DNA from: Poindextera sp035294785
Lineage (GTDB): Bacteria > Pseudomonadota > Alphaproteobacteria > Caulobacterales > Caulobacteraceae
Direction: 5' to 3'
Assembly: GCA_035294785.1 (NCBI GenBank)
Contig: DATGKF010000138.1
Coordinates: forward strand, 1 to 64,000
DNA: 64,000 nucleotides
Shown one piece after another: positions 7,901 through 16,151 of this stretch. Both the position numbers and the translations under genes were made by a program. The notes beneath the pieces were generated by a model. That model did not search any database. It saw nothing but the letters and a program-made list of their open reading frames with translations, and was not told the DNA's origin. Every line of letters starts with the position of its first letter. Within the stretch, counting starts at the first letter, position 1.

Positions 7901-7958
7901 CGGGTTTCGGCCGATCATTGGGCCAGCCCGAAAGGGCCGTCCAAAGGGAGGCCGCGCC

Positions 7959-8495
7959 ATGCGCACCAACGGCATCAACCACCTGGCTCTCGTCTGCCGC
8001 GACATGGCCGAGACGGTGGCGTTCTACACAGAGGTACTCGAGATGCCGCTGGTGAAGACCGTGGCGCTGCCGGATGGCGGCCAGCACTTCTTCTTCGACT
8101 GTGGCGGCGGCAGCCTGCTCGCCTTCTTCTGGTGGGAGAACGCGCCGGCGGCGGCGCCCGGCGTCGCCTCGGTCGCCGACTTCCCGAGGGCGCCGATGAG
8201 CGCCATCGGCTCGATGAACCACGTCGCGTTCACCCTCGAAGAATCCGAGCTCGAAGCCAGTATCAAGCGGTTGCAGGACAAAGGCGTGCGCGTCTCGCCG
8301 CCGCAGGTGGTGAACCACGACGACTCCCCCATGGGCGTCTCGCGCGAGATGCACCCGGGCGTCTTCGTCCGCTCGGTCTACTTCACCGACCCGAACGGCA
8401 TCATGCTGGAGTTCGCCGCGCTCACCCGCAAGCTCGACCGGCCGGAGGACGTCCGCCACGCGCCGGCGCACGCCAAGCAGCCGGCCACCGCGTAG
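7959..8495 (+). CDS. VOC-superfamily (glyoxalase/dioxygenase-like) protein
   Basis: 178 residues with two beta-alpha-beta-beta-beta modules. INHLALVCRD and MNHVAFTLEE open the modules and supply metal-ligand histidines, and FTDPNGIMLEF ends the second with the conserved glutamate. This is the metal-site pattern of vicinal oxygen chelate enzymes (lyases, isomerases, extradiol dioxygenases). GGGAGG lies upstream of ATG. It is followed at 12 bases by a carboxymuconolactone-decarboxylase-family gene, so the pair probably acts on one small aromatic or ring-derived compound. Confidence 0.88.
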   Translation: MRTNGINHLALVCRDMAETVAFYTEVLEMPLVKTVALPDGGQHFFFDCGGGSLLAFFWWENAPAAAPGVASVADFPRAPMSAIGSMNHVAFTLEESELEASIKRLQDKGVRVSPPQVVNHDDSPMGVSREMHPGVFVRSVYFTDPNGIMLEFAALTRKLDRPEDVRHAPAHAKQPATA

Positions 8496-8506
8496 GGGAG
8501 GCGGCC

Positions 8507-9148
8507 ATGCCGCGGCTGCGCGAGGTCCCGCGTTCGGAGGTCACCTCGGAAACCGTCCTGCGCTCGTACAATCTCCTCTTCGGCGACCGCGATCCGGTGG
8601 CCGAGCCGGGCACTTCCACCGGCACACGGGGCGACTGGTGGACGGTGTTCGCCAACTCACCGGACATCCTCGACCACGCGGTGCGCGGCTTTGGCCTTTA
8701 CCGCAGCCCGAACCGGCGCATCGACCCGGTGCTGCGTGAGCTCGGCCAGACCAGGGTCGGCTGGGCGACCGGCAGCCAGTTCGTGTTCTCCCAGCACTGC
8801 AAGTCGCTGAGGGGCCTGAAGGTCTCCGAGGAGAAGATCGCCGCCGTCGCCAACTGGCAGGTCGCCGATTGCTTCGACGAAAAAGAACGCGCGGTGATGG
8901 CCTACGCCGACGGCCTCGCCATGCAGGGCGGGCGGGTGTCCGACGGCGTCTTCGACGCGCTCAAGGCGTTCATGGACGACGAGCAGATCATGGAGCTCAC
9001 CTACATCATCTGCATGTACGGCATGCACGCGGTGATCAGCCGGGCGCTCCGCCTCGAATACGACGACCGCGACGAGCCCGTGGTCGAGATCGCCGCGCCG
9101 GAGAGTTTCGCCGGCCAAGACTTCTTGGACACCGGCCGCAAGGCCTGA
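8507..9148 (+). CDS. Carboxymuconolactone decarboxylase family protein
   Basis: 213 residues. The central REL-x-x-TRVGWATGSQFVFSQHCKSLRGL matches the CMD/AhpD fold, with the catalytic-type E and H-x-x-x region; the usual second cysteine of AhpD (C-x-x-C) is absent, so it is not an alkylhydroperoxidase of the classical type. ELTYIICMYGMHAVISRAL is the C-terminal dimer helix. GGGGAGG precedes the ATG. Likely co-transcribed with the VOC gene upstream. Confidence 0.85.
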   Translation: MPRLREVPRSEVTSETVLRSYNLLFGDRDPVAEPGTSTGTRGDWWTVFANSPDILDHAVRGFGLYRSPNRRIDPVLRELGQTRVGWATGSQFVFSQHCKSLRGLKVSEEKIAAVANWQVADCFDEKERAVMAYADGLAMQGGRVSDGVFDALKAFMDDEQIMELTYIICMYGMHAVISRALRLEYDDRDEPVVEIAAPESFAGQDFLDTGRKA

Positions 9149-9264
9149 CGGTCGCGATGCGGCAAGCCGTGGGCTAAGCCGCCGCCTGATCGGCTCCTGA
9201 GGCGCCGCATCCTTCTCGCCGCGCGCAGCAACCCGCTGCCCGCTAGCGACAAGGCGGCCCTCAC

Positions 9265-9851
9265 GTGTTTGCCAACAGTCCTTCCGGCGTCGGAGCAACC
9301 TGGCCCGGCGCCGACCTGATCGGCGCGCCCCAAGCGCCATCGCCGGCCGCCGTTGGAGCCGCCGCCGGGGCGGGAGTCGACTGGTCAGGCTCAGGCCTGT
9401 CGATCGACGCCGACGGCTATCCGTTCCCCCCGACCGAACCTGAAGACCTCCCTTATATCGGCGCGCTCGGCCCCGATATCTGGTCGCGCCTCTACCGCCT
9501 GCTCGGCGGGCGGCGGCAATTGGCGACGGCCTCGAGGCCGGACTCCGCTCCGCTGGCTTCCGCCGTCCCCACGCCGACAGCGGTCGACGCCGTGGCCGCG
9601 CCGAACGCGTCGCCGGCCGCCCCGGTTGTCGACGGCTGCATCCAAGGACAATCCTGTTATCGTCCTGACCAAGGAGGCACACGCCCGAGTGACAGCAGGC
9701 CAGCGCGGGATCGCTGCAAGGACGCAGACACCCCGTGAGAATATCGCAGCGAACGCCCAACTCATGCGCAATCTCCCGCGTTGCCCCGCCGCGTGACATC
9801 GCTCAACTGCAGCGCCTTGCGTTGCAGCACGCGCGTAAGCACGGATTCTAG
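9265..9851 (+). pseudogene. Frameshifted remnant of a secreted-toxin-like gene
   Basis: Three consecutive reading frames each hold a plausible piece of one protein. Frame 1 (GTG at 9265) encodes an Ala/Pro-rich part with ADGYPFPPTEPEDLPYIGAL and VDGC. Around 9645-9660 the sense moves to frame 2: DNPVIVLTKEAHARVTAGQ and NIAANAQLMRN. Around 9770-9785 it moves to frame 3: APPRDIAQLQRLALQHARK then HGF and TAG at 9849-9851. The joined C-terminus looks like the end of a polymorphic-toxin domain. The immunity-like gene starts 3 bases after this stop, the usual toxin-immunity spacing. Base composition is less GC-rich than the neighbours. Alternatives: separate short ORFs, or sequencing indels in an intact gene. 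Confidence 0.45.
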
Positions 9852-9854
9852 GGC

Positions 9855-10286
9855 ATGGACACGAAGTCGCTCCTTGCAGATCTGCGGGCTTTGCCGACCG
9901 ACGACAGGTTTCTATTTGAGCTCAACCGACTCGTGGAGCGCTGGAAGGCAGCCGGCATCCGCCAGGAGGCGGTCGAACCAGTTCTTGAGTTCCTCGAAGA
10001 TGACCCCGATGTCGATCTCGGCACGCCTGGTCCGCTCGTCCACTTCCTCGACGATTGCATCGGCTGTGGGTTTGAGCCCGCGCTATTGGCATCCCTCGCG
10101 CGCCGCCCGGTCGCGCACACGACTTGGATGTTGAATCGGCTGCTCAACGTCGAGCGCGATCCGGCGCGCCGACTGAGCTACCTAGCGGCGATGCGTGCCG
10201 TCGCAGCGAACCGCACCGCGGAGGAAGCGGTCCGCGAACGCGCGCGTGACTACCTAGACTGGCAGCGGCGCCGCGGATCGACCTGA
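9855..10286 (+). CDS. Candidate immunity protein (HEAT-like, 143 aa)
   Basis: Soluble, acidic-leaning helical protein. The core LGTPGPLVHFLDDC followed by LASLARRPVAHTTWMLNRLLN resembles a family of small immunity proteins coded after polymorphic or type VI toxins, as I recall it; I could not check this by search. The ATG lies 3 bases after the stop of the reconstructed toxin fragment, so translation would be coupled. Codon choice includes more A/T-ending codons (ttt, cta, ttg) than neighbours, hinting at transfer. It stops just before the convergent acyl-CoA ligase gene. Confidence 0.55.
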   Translation: MDTKSLLADLRALPTDDRFLFELNRLVERWKAAGIRQEAVEPVLEFLEDDPDVDLGTPGPLVHFLDDCIGCGFEPALLASLARRPVAHTTWMLNRLLNVERDPARRLSYLAAMRAVAANRTAEEAVRERARDYLDWQRRRGST

Positions 10287-10296
10287 GGTCGTTCGC

Positions 10297-11901
10297 CTAC
10301 GCCGGCTGCAGTTCGCCCGCGGCCAGTTGGTCCCTCAGCACGAACTTTTGGATCTTGCCCGAGCCCGTCAGCGGCCATTCGGTGACCTCGATCCATTGCG
10401 CCGGGGTCTTCTGTGGGGCGAGGTGGGCGCGGCAGTGGGCGATGAGGGCGTTGCGGTCGAGCGTGGCGCCGGCGGCCAGGCGGACGAAGCAGGCCACCGT
10501 CTCGCCCCAGCGCTCGTCCGGCACGCCGACGACGGCGACTTCGGCGACGTCGCGGTGCTCCAGGAGCACGTTCTCGATCTCGGCGGGGAAGAGGTTCTCG
10601 CCGCCGCGGATGATCATCTCCTTCACCCGGCCGGTCACGCGCACGTAGCCGCGCTCGTCCAGGGTTCCGAGGTCGCCGGTGTGCAGCCAGCCGTCGGCGT
10701 CGATGGCGGCGGCTGTGGCCTCGGGGTTGTCGTTGTAGCCCAGCATCACGCAGTAGCCGCGGGCGCAGATCTCGCCGACCGCGCCGATCGGGACCACCAC
10801 GTTCGTGCCCGGGTCCCGGATCGAGATCTCCGTGTGCGCCGAAGGCCGCCCGACCGTGTTGCAGGCGTCGTCGAAGCTGTCCTCGCCCGTCACCTGAGTC
10901 ACCACCGGCGAGCTCTCGGTCTGGCCGTAGACGACCTGGAAGGGGCAGCCGAACAGGGTGTTGATCTTGCGGATCAACTCCGGCGGCACCATCGAGCCGC
11001 CCGAGAGGGCCATGCGCACCTTGAGGTCGCGCGGCTGCGCGCCCTGCGCCTCGGTCATGGCGGTCAGCATGGTCGGCACGCCGAACAGAAGTTGCCCGCC
11101 CTCGGCCTCCATCAGGTCCAGCATGCGGTTCGGCTCGAACAGCTTGCAGATGATCATCCGCGCGCCGTGCTGCACCGCGCCCAGCGTCGCGCAAGCGCAG
11201 CCGGAGGTGTGGAACATCGGCATGAAATTGAGCAGCGTGTCGCCTGGGCCGACGCCGGCGCAGCCCATCGTGAACCGGGCGTTGTTGGTCAGGCCGAGGT
11301 GATGCAGCACCGCGCCCTTGGGAAAGCCGGTCGTGCCCGAGGTGTACTGCACCTGCGCCGGATCGGTGGGACTCACGTCCGGCAAGCGGAGCCGCGGGCC
11401 CGCGTAGTCGAACAGAGCTGCGCGATCCTCCATGTCGATCACTTCACGCAGCCCTTTGACGCCCGCCGCGACTTCGGCGGCGATCTCGGCCATCGGGTTG
11501 CCGCGGTATTCCTTGACGATGAAGAGGCCGACCGAGCGCGACTGCTCGAGCACGAACTTCAGCTCGCGCGGGCGATAGGCGGGGTTGGCGGTGACCAGCG
11601 TCAGGCCGGCCAGCCCCATGGCGAACTCGGCGATCACCCACTCGGGGATGTTGGGCGCCCAGACGCAGATGCGCTCGCCCGGGGCGTAGCGAGTGAGCAG
11701 GGCGTGCGCCAGCCGCTCGGCGTCGGCCAGCAGCTCGGCGTAGGTCCAGCTTCGTCCGAGCTCGGCGTTCATGCCCGCCTCCACCAGCGCCACGGCGTCA
11801 GGCGTCTTTGCGGCCTGCTCGCGCAGCACGCCGCCGACGGTGGTCTCGCGCACCGGCGGGCCGGCCGGGGCCGGGCAGTAGGACTCGGTCAGCGGCGTCA
11901 T
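10297..11901 (-). CDS. Acyl-CoA synthetase (AMP-binding, class I adenylate-forming)
   Basis: 534 residues. YTSGTTGFPKGAV is the ATP/AMP-binding P-loop, YGQTESSPV the adenine motif, and GDLGTLDERGYVRVTGR-x-KEMIIRGGENLFPAEIE the hinge region. PLTGSGKIQKF holds the adenylation lysine. The enzyme activates a carboxylic acid as acyl-adenylate and transfers it to CoA; it resembles medium-chain acyl-CoA ligases. Start ATG at 11901 (MTPLTESYCPAP) with GGGAG upstream; the longer frame is unsupported. Divergent from the GT8-like gene. Confidence 0.92.
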   Translation of the reverse strand: MTPLTESYCPAPAGPPVRETTVGGVLREQAAKTPDAVALVEAGMNAELGRSWTYAELLADAERLAHALLTRYAPGERICVWAPNIPEWVIAEFAMGLAGLTLVTANPAYRPRELKFVLEQSRSVGLFIVKEYRGNPMAEIAAEVAAGVKGLREVIDMEDRAALFDYAGPRLRLPDVSPTDPAQVQYTSGTTGFPKGAVLHHLGLTNNARFTMGCAGVGPGDTLLNFMPMFHTSGCACATLGAVQHGARMIICKLFEPNRMLDLMEAEGGQLLFGVPTMLTAMTEAQGAQPRDLKVRMALSGGSMVPPELIRKINTLFGCPFQVVYGQTESSPVVTQVTGEDSFDDACNTVGRPSAHTEISIRDPGTNVVVPIGAVGEICARGYCVMLGYNDNPEATAAAIDADGWLHTGDLGTLDERGYVRVTGRVKEMIIRGGENLFPAEIENVLLEHRDVAEVAVVGVPDERWGETVACFVRLAAGATLDRNALIAHCRAHLAPQKTPAQWIEVTEWPLTGSGKIQKFVLRDQLAAGELQPA

Positions 11902-12071
11902 GACGGCGGCTCCCGGCGAGCTGGAGCCGCCGACTATCGGCGATCCTGCGCCGGCGTCAAACGCGGCGGCGTCAGGCCGCCACGCGCGGCCTTCGCAGAC
12001 AGCGCCACGTCGGATCAAGCGCTGGTCCGCCGGCGCTCGACTCGGCGGACCCAGTTGTCCAAGCTGGGCCG

Positions 12072-12941
12072 ATGACGGGCGCCATCGTTGTCACCGGCTG
12101 CGACGCCAACCACTTCGAGCTGGCGATCGACCTGCTCACCTCGCTGCGTGACGCCCGTGGCCGCGACGTGACAATCGGCTTCATCCATGTCGGCGACGAG
12201 GCGTTGCCTCCGGCCATCCGCGACGCCGCCGACCGGGTGGTCCATGTCGCAGACCCGGACCACGAGTCGCGCTCGATCAGAGGCTTTCGGCTCGCCTATC
12301 TTGGCGTCAAAGCCCGGCTTCCGGACTACTTTCCGGGGTTCGACACCTATGTCTGGCTGGATGGCGACACCTGGGTTCAGAACGCCGTCGGCCTGGATCA
12401 CATCGTGAACGCTGCCGGCTATTCCGATCTGTGCGTCCATCCCGAGCGCGATCCGAACTACGACTGGGGCGGCGGGCCAGAGCATTATTTGAAGTTCGTC
12501 TACAACGAACTCTACGGAGACGTGGAGGCCGAGCGGTTCGCAGGGGTGGCCAGCTTCAACAGCGGGGTCTTCGGCGCTCGGGCCAGCTCTCCGCTCTGGC
12601 CCCTATGGCCGGCTGAACTGGATGCGCTGCGGCTGCGATGGGCCGGGGCGGACGTCCACTTCTCCGACCAGATTCCGATGCACCGGCTCGTCGCATCGCA
12701 TCAGATTGCGATCACGCCGTTGCGCTCGGTGAACAACTGGTTGTGCTTTTGTTGCCTTCCGGCCGTCAACCTTCAGCGTCGCAAGCTGCACGCGCCAACC
12801 TATCCGTTCGAGGAGATCAACATTGTCCACCTGATCGGCGATACGAAGGATCGTCGGTTCCGCCTGGGCGACAGCGAGCGCGAGATCACGCTGCGTTATC
12901 GCGACATCAGGGCGCTGTTTGCCGAGCCGGCCGACGCTTGA
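12072..12941 (+). CDS. GT-A fold glycosyltransferase (family 8-like)
   Basis: 289 residues with no signal peptide or membrane helix. The start MTGAIVVTGCDANHFELAIDLL is the first Rossmann-like strand, YVWLDGDTWVQ carries the D-x-D metal/nucleotide-sugar motif (D97, D99), FNSGVFGA is the acceptor-side loop and INIVHLIGDTKD near the end matches the H-x-x-G region of GT8 enzymes. It likely adds a sugar to an envelope or secondary-metabolite acceptor. Moderately divergent from the family, so GT8 is a best fit only. Confidence 0.7.
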   Translation: MTGAIVVTGCDANHFELAIDLLTSLRDARGRDVTIGFIHVGDEALPPAIRDAADRVVHVADPDHESRSIRGFRLAYLGVKARLPDYFPGFDTYVWLDGDTWVQNAVGLDHIVNAAGYSDLCVHPERDPNYDWGGGPEHYLKFVYNELYGDVEAERFAGVASFNSGVFGARASSPLWPLWPAELDALRLRWAGADVHFSDQIPMHRLVASHQIAITPLRSVNNWLCFCCLPAVNLQRRKLHAPTYPFEEINIVHLIGDTKDRRFRLGDSEREITLRYRDIRALFAEPADA

Positions 12942-12992
12942 ACGGCTGCGCCAGGCGGCGCATGCAGGGGCGGGTCGGGAGGAACGTCCGTC

Positions 12993-13634
12993 ATGGCGGT
13001 AACAAAGGCGATCGCCGCGCCGCCGGCCCGTGGCGCGAATCCGCCCAGGCTCTGGCTCCTCGCCGTCTTCGCCGGGATCATCGGGCTGTATGGCCTGTCG
13101 TATCTCGCCGGCCACCCCGCACCGCCAGGCCCGGCGACCAACCACGCCGGCCGGGCGTGGCTCGTGTTGCACGCGGCGTCGGCCGGGTCGGCGCTGCTCA
13201 TCGGCCCCTGGCAGTTCTTCGCCACGGCGCCGTGGCGCCGCAGGGTCTGGCACCGCTGGATGGGGCGCGCCTACGTCGTCTTCTGCATCACGGGCGGGCT
13301 CGCCGGCATGATGCTGGCGCTGAACGCGAGCTCAGGCGACTTCGCGCGGGCGGGCTTCGGTCTTCTGGCGGCGCTCTGGCTGACGACGACGGTGCTGGCC
13401 TGGCTGGCGGCGCGCCGCGGCGACTATCTCAGCCACCGGCGCTGGATGATCCGCTCCTTCGCGCTGGCCTTCGCGGCGGTCACACTCCGCCTGGAGCTGC
13501 TGGCGACGCTGATCCCGCACGTCAGCTTCTTCGCCTTCTATCCGTGGACGGCCTGGATCTCGTGGATCCCCAACCTGATCGTGGCCGACGTCTGGCTCCG
13601 CACCCACGGCCCGGACCCTAGGTTCGAGGCCTAG
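12993..13634 (+). CDS. DUF2306 multipass membrane protein
   Basis: 213 residues with about six hydrophobic helices. The conserved HAASAGSALLIGPWQFF and WHRWMGRAYVVF segments, plus LSHRRWMIRSFALAFAAVTLRL near the C-terminus, are characteristic of DUF2306 inner-membrane proteins; histidines and arginines at helix ends suggest redox or haem contacts, which is unproven. It ends with a 4-base convergent overlap (CTAG) with cobS. Confidence 0.85.
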   Translation: MAVTKAIAAPPARGANPPRLWLLAVFAGIIGLYGLSYLAGHPAPPGPATNHAGRAWLVLHAASAGSALLIGPWQFFATAPWRRRVWHRWMGRAYVVFCITGGLAGMMLALNASSGDFARAGFGLLAALWLTTTVLAWLAARRGDYLSHRRWMIRSFALAFAAVTLRLELLATLIPHVSFFAFYPWTAWISWIPNLIVADVWLRTHGPDPRFEA

Positions 13635-14635
13635 GTCACCTTCGTCCGCGTCGCCGCTTCCGGCAGGTCGGAGCCGAAGGCGCGCTGGAAGAACTCGGCC
13701 ACGGTCGGCCGTTCCAACTCGTCGCACTTGTTCAGGAACGTCAGCCTGAAGCCGAGCGCGATGTCGCCGTTGAAGATTTCGGCGTTCTGCGCCCAGGTGA
13801 TGACGGTCCTGGGGCTCATGACGGTCGAGATGTCGCCGTTCATGAAGGCGTTGCGCGTCATGTCCGCGGTGCGCACCATGGCCGCGATCGTCCGCTTGCC
13901 AGCCGGGTTGTCGTAGTGCGGGTTCTTCGCCAGCACGATCTCGTTCTCCACGTCGTGGGCGAGATAATTGAGCGTGGTGACCATCGACCAACGGTCCATC
14001 TGGCCCTGATTGATCTGCTGGGTGCCGTGGTAGAGCCCGGTCGTGTCCCCCAGCCCGATCGTGTTGGTGGTCGAGAAGAGGCGGAAGTAGGGGTTGGCCC
14101 GGATCACCCGGTTCTGGTCGAGCAGCGTGAGCCGGCCGCCCGCCTCCAGCACCCGCTGGATCACGAACATCACGTCCGGCCGCCCGGCGTCGTATTCATC
14201 GAAGGTGAGCAGGATCGGGCGCTGCAGCGCCCAGGGCAGCATGCCTTCGCGGAACTCGGTGACCTGCTTGCCGTCCTTCAGGACGATGGCGTCCTTGCCG
14301 ACCAGGTCGATCCGCGACACGTGGCTGTCGAGGTTCACCCGGATCATCGGCCAGTTCAGGCGCGCGGCCACCTGTTCGATGTGCGTCGACTTGCCGGTGC
14401 CGTGATAGCCCTGGATCATCACGCGACGATCGAAGGCGAGGCCGGCGCAGATGGCGAGCGTCGTCTCCGGATCGAAGCGGTACGCATCGTCCAGGTCGGG
14501 AACGTGCGGGTCGCGCTCGACGAACCGAGGCACCAACATGTCGGAATCGACGCCGAGCGCGTCACGCACCGAGACCTTCTCGGTGGGGACCAGCGTCAGC
14601 AGTCTGTCTTCGGGTTCTTTGGTCAGGGCAGCCAT
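13631..14635 (-). CDS. cobS: Cobaltochelatase-type AAA+ subunit CobS
   Basis: 334 residues. Walker A is GYHGTGKSTHIEQ, Walker B ILLTFDEYDAGRPDV, and sensor-1 region FSTTNTIGLGD. This is the MoxR-like AAA+ ATPase of the CobNST cobalt chelatase in aerobic B12 synthesis. In many alphaproteobacteria cobS is followed by cobT; here the next gene downstream is on the other strand, so no adjacent cobT or cobN is seen. An ATG 12 codons earlier (MQRETANPSPA) is an alternative start. It is preceded by the J-domain gene on the same strand. Confidence 0.88.
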   Translation of the reverse strand: MAALTKEPEDRLLTLVPTEKVSVRDALGVDSDMLVPRFVERDPHVPDLDDAYRFDPETTLAICAGLAFDRRVMIQGYHGTGKSTHIEQVAARLNWPMIRVNLDSHVSRIDLVGKDAIVLKDGKQVTEFREGMLPWALQRPILLTFDEYDAGRPDVMFVIQRVLEAGGRLTLLDQNRVIRANPYFRLFSTTNTIGLGDTTGLYHGTQQINQGQMDRWSMVTTLNYLAHDVENEIVLAKNPHYDNPAGKRTIAAMVRTADMTRNAFMNGDISTVMSPRTVITWAQNAEIFNGDIALGFRLTFLNKCDELERPTVAEFFQRAFGSDLPEAATRTKVT

Positions 14636-14703
14636 GGCGGGGGACGGATTAGCGGTTTCCCGCTGCATTGCAAACGGCTTGCGCGCCGTGCCGCAGCGGA
14701 AGC

Positions 14704-15330
14704 TCAGGCGAGCTTGGCCTTGCGCAGCGTCTGATAGGCCTTGATCACCCGCTGAAGCTTGTGCTCGGCCGAGCGGTCGCCGCCGTTGGAGTCCGGGTGG
14801 CAGCGCTTGACGAGCTCGATGTAGCGGGCGCGGATCTGTCGCGGCTCGGCTGTCGCATCCATGTCGAGGTCGATCAGCGCCTGCCGCTCGAGCCGCCCCA
14901 GCCGCTTTTCCTGCGCCGATTGCTCGGCGCGCCGGCGCGCGGCGGCGAAGAGGCCGAACGGATCGGCGAAGACGCGTTCGCTCGCCCCGCGGGCGGCCAT
15001 CGCTTCGCGCGAGCGGCGCGAGGCCTGGAACGACCACGTCGGCCGCTCCCCGGTCGCGGCCCGCGCCTGCCAGGCGCGGATCTGCCCCTCGTTCATGCCG
15101 GCGAAGAAGTCCCAGCTGCGATTGTACTCGGCCGCATGGGCCGTGCAGAACCAGTAGTGCTCGTCGGTGATGTCGCGCGACTTCGGCGCGCGCGTGGCCG
15201 CCGGACGGCGGCAGCCGGGGTGGTCGCACCCCCGCTCACCGTCCTTCAGCTCCGCTGTCGCCTCGTCCGGCGCGGGCGGGCGCACGCGGATATCGACGAA
15301 CTTGGGCTTGTATTGAAACGTCGCGGCCAT
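14704..15330 (-). CDS. J-domain co-chaperone with N-terminal zinc-binding-like region
   Basis: 208 residues. The N-terminal half holds CDHPGC...FCTAHAAEYN, a likely zinc site (C-x4-C...C-x2-H). The C-terminal 60 residues are a J domain with the HPD triad in LVKRCHPDSNGGDRS and the final helix AYQTLRKAKLA. J proteins stimulate DnaK ATPase. The layout (J domain at the C-terminus) and linkage to cobS and bolA are conserved in Alphaproteobacteria. The client is unknown; it may assist CobS or CobT. Confidence 0.85.
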   Translation of the reverse strand: MAATFQYKPKFVDIRVRPPAPDEATAELKDGERGCDHPGCRRPAATRAPKSRDITDEHYWFCTAHAAEYNRSWDFFAGMNEGQIRAWQARAATGERPTWSFQASRRSREAMAARGASERVFADPFGLFAAARRRAEQSAQEKRLGRLERQALIDLDMDATAEPRQIRARYIELVKRCHPDSNGGDRSAEHKLQRVIKAYQTLRKAKLA

Positions 15331-15398
15331 GGGTCGAAGTATGCGGTGGAAGCGTTCGCTTTCAAGAATTGACAGTCGAGAATTTGGAGACGACCCTA

Positions 15399-15671
15399 AT
15401 GGGCGCCGTCAGTGATTTGATCCGCGACAAGCTGGAAGCGGCCTTCACCCCCGACGTTCTGGAAATCGAGGACGACAGCGCCCGCCACGCGGGCCACGGC
15501 GGCGCGCGGCCGGGCGGGGAAACGCACTTCAACGTGGTGATCGTAACGCCCGCATTCACGGGTTTGAGCCTCGTTCAGCGCCAGCGCGTGATTCACGCCG
15601 TGCTCGCCGACGAGCTCGAAGGCAAGGTTCACGCCCTCTCGATCCGCGCGCTCGCGCCCGGCGAGGGGTGA
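15399..15671 (+). CDS. bolA: BolA family protein
   Basis: 90 residues. The helix LIRDKLEAAFTPDVLEIEDDS, then H-x-G-H, THFNVVIVTPAFTGLSLVQRQRVIHAVL and EL-x-GKVHALSI are the full BolA signature, including the invariant H-x-x-x-V...F-x-G and R-x-R-x-V. BolA partners with monothiol glutaredoxin to handle Fe-S clusters. ATG at 15399 has GGAG upstream; a TTG at 15369 in frame is less likely. Divergent from the J-domain gene (about 70 bases apart) and convergent with the cold-shock gene. Confidence 0.92.
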   Translation: MGAVSDLIRDKLEAAFTPDVLEIEDDSARHAGHGGARPGGETHFNVVIVTPAFTGLSLVQRQRVIHAVLADELEGKVHALSIRALAPGEG

Positions 15672-15714
15672 GACGCCCGATCCCCGAATGCCTGAGGGCG
15701 TCGAGGATCGGGGC
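15672..15714. terminator. Two mutually exclusive hairpins between convergent bolA and cold-shock genes
   Basis: GACGCCC (15672-15678) can pair with GGGCGTC (15696-15702), and CCCGATCC (15676-15683) with GGATCGGG (15705-15712). The left arms overlap, so only one stem can form at a time. Its place between two converging genes fits a bidirectional terminator, though neither side has a run of T after the stem. Confidence 0.4.
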
Positions 15715-15727
15715 TCCTTGAAAGGCT

Positions 15728-15937
15728 TTAGGCGCTGGCCAGCTGGCCGGCGGCCAACTTGCCGCTGCGGCTGTCCTTCTCCAGCTCGTAGCTGATCTTC
15801 TGGCCTTCGTTGAGCGAGCCGAGACCCGCGCGTTCGACGGCCGAGATGTGAACGAAAACGTCGTTTCCGCCAGCGTCCGGCTGGATGAAACCATAGCCCT
15901 TTTGGGCGTTAAACCACTTCACGGTTCCAGTAGGCAT
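15728..15937 (-). CDS. Cold-shock domain protein (CspA family)
   Basis: 69 residues, a single cold-shock domain. It carries both RNA-binding motifs: KGYGFI (RNP1) and VFVHIS (RNP2). The start MPTGTVKWFNAQ is typical. These proteins melt RNA structure at low temperature or on entry to stationary phase. The 214 bases upstream hold no gene and may be a long structured leader, as is common for csp genes. The direct repeat AAGACT brackets the last 20 bases before ATG. Confidence 0.95.
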   Translation of the reverse strand: MPTGTVKWFNAQKGYGFIQPDAGGNDVFVHISAVERAGLGSLNEGQKISYELEKDSRSGKLAAGQLASA

Positions 15938-16151
15938 AGTCTTGATTTTCCAGTCTTAGTTTCCACGCGCCGCGCCAGTCGGCGACACGATCAAATTTCG
16001 AAGAGGGTCGAGGCGGGTCCGAAGGCTTGGTCGATGGCAAGCGTGGATGACAGCCGAACCAAAACGAGTTTCGACGGCGGCGAAGTCGCACACATCGCCG
16101 CTGATCGCAAACATTTTTCGGCCCGGCGACGCCCGCCTCGTCCGTGTCGGA
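15938..16151. other. Gene-free gap, probable cold-shock leader and promoter region
   Basis: About 214 bases between the cold-shock start and the vapC stop with no plausible gene. It contains relatively AT-rich patches (around 15940-15960 and 15990-16000), consistent with promoter and 5-prime leader. No clear -35/-10 pair could be picked by eye. Confidence 0.4.

Noticed and set aside
12002..12021. 20-base string that reappears with 2 mismatches at 29434-29453, both in 5-prime regions
   Set aside because: An 18/20 match is expected a few times by chance in a 64-kb window, and the two flanking genes have no shared function.
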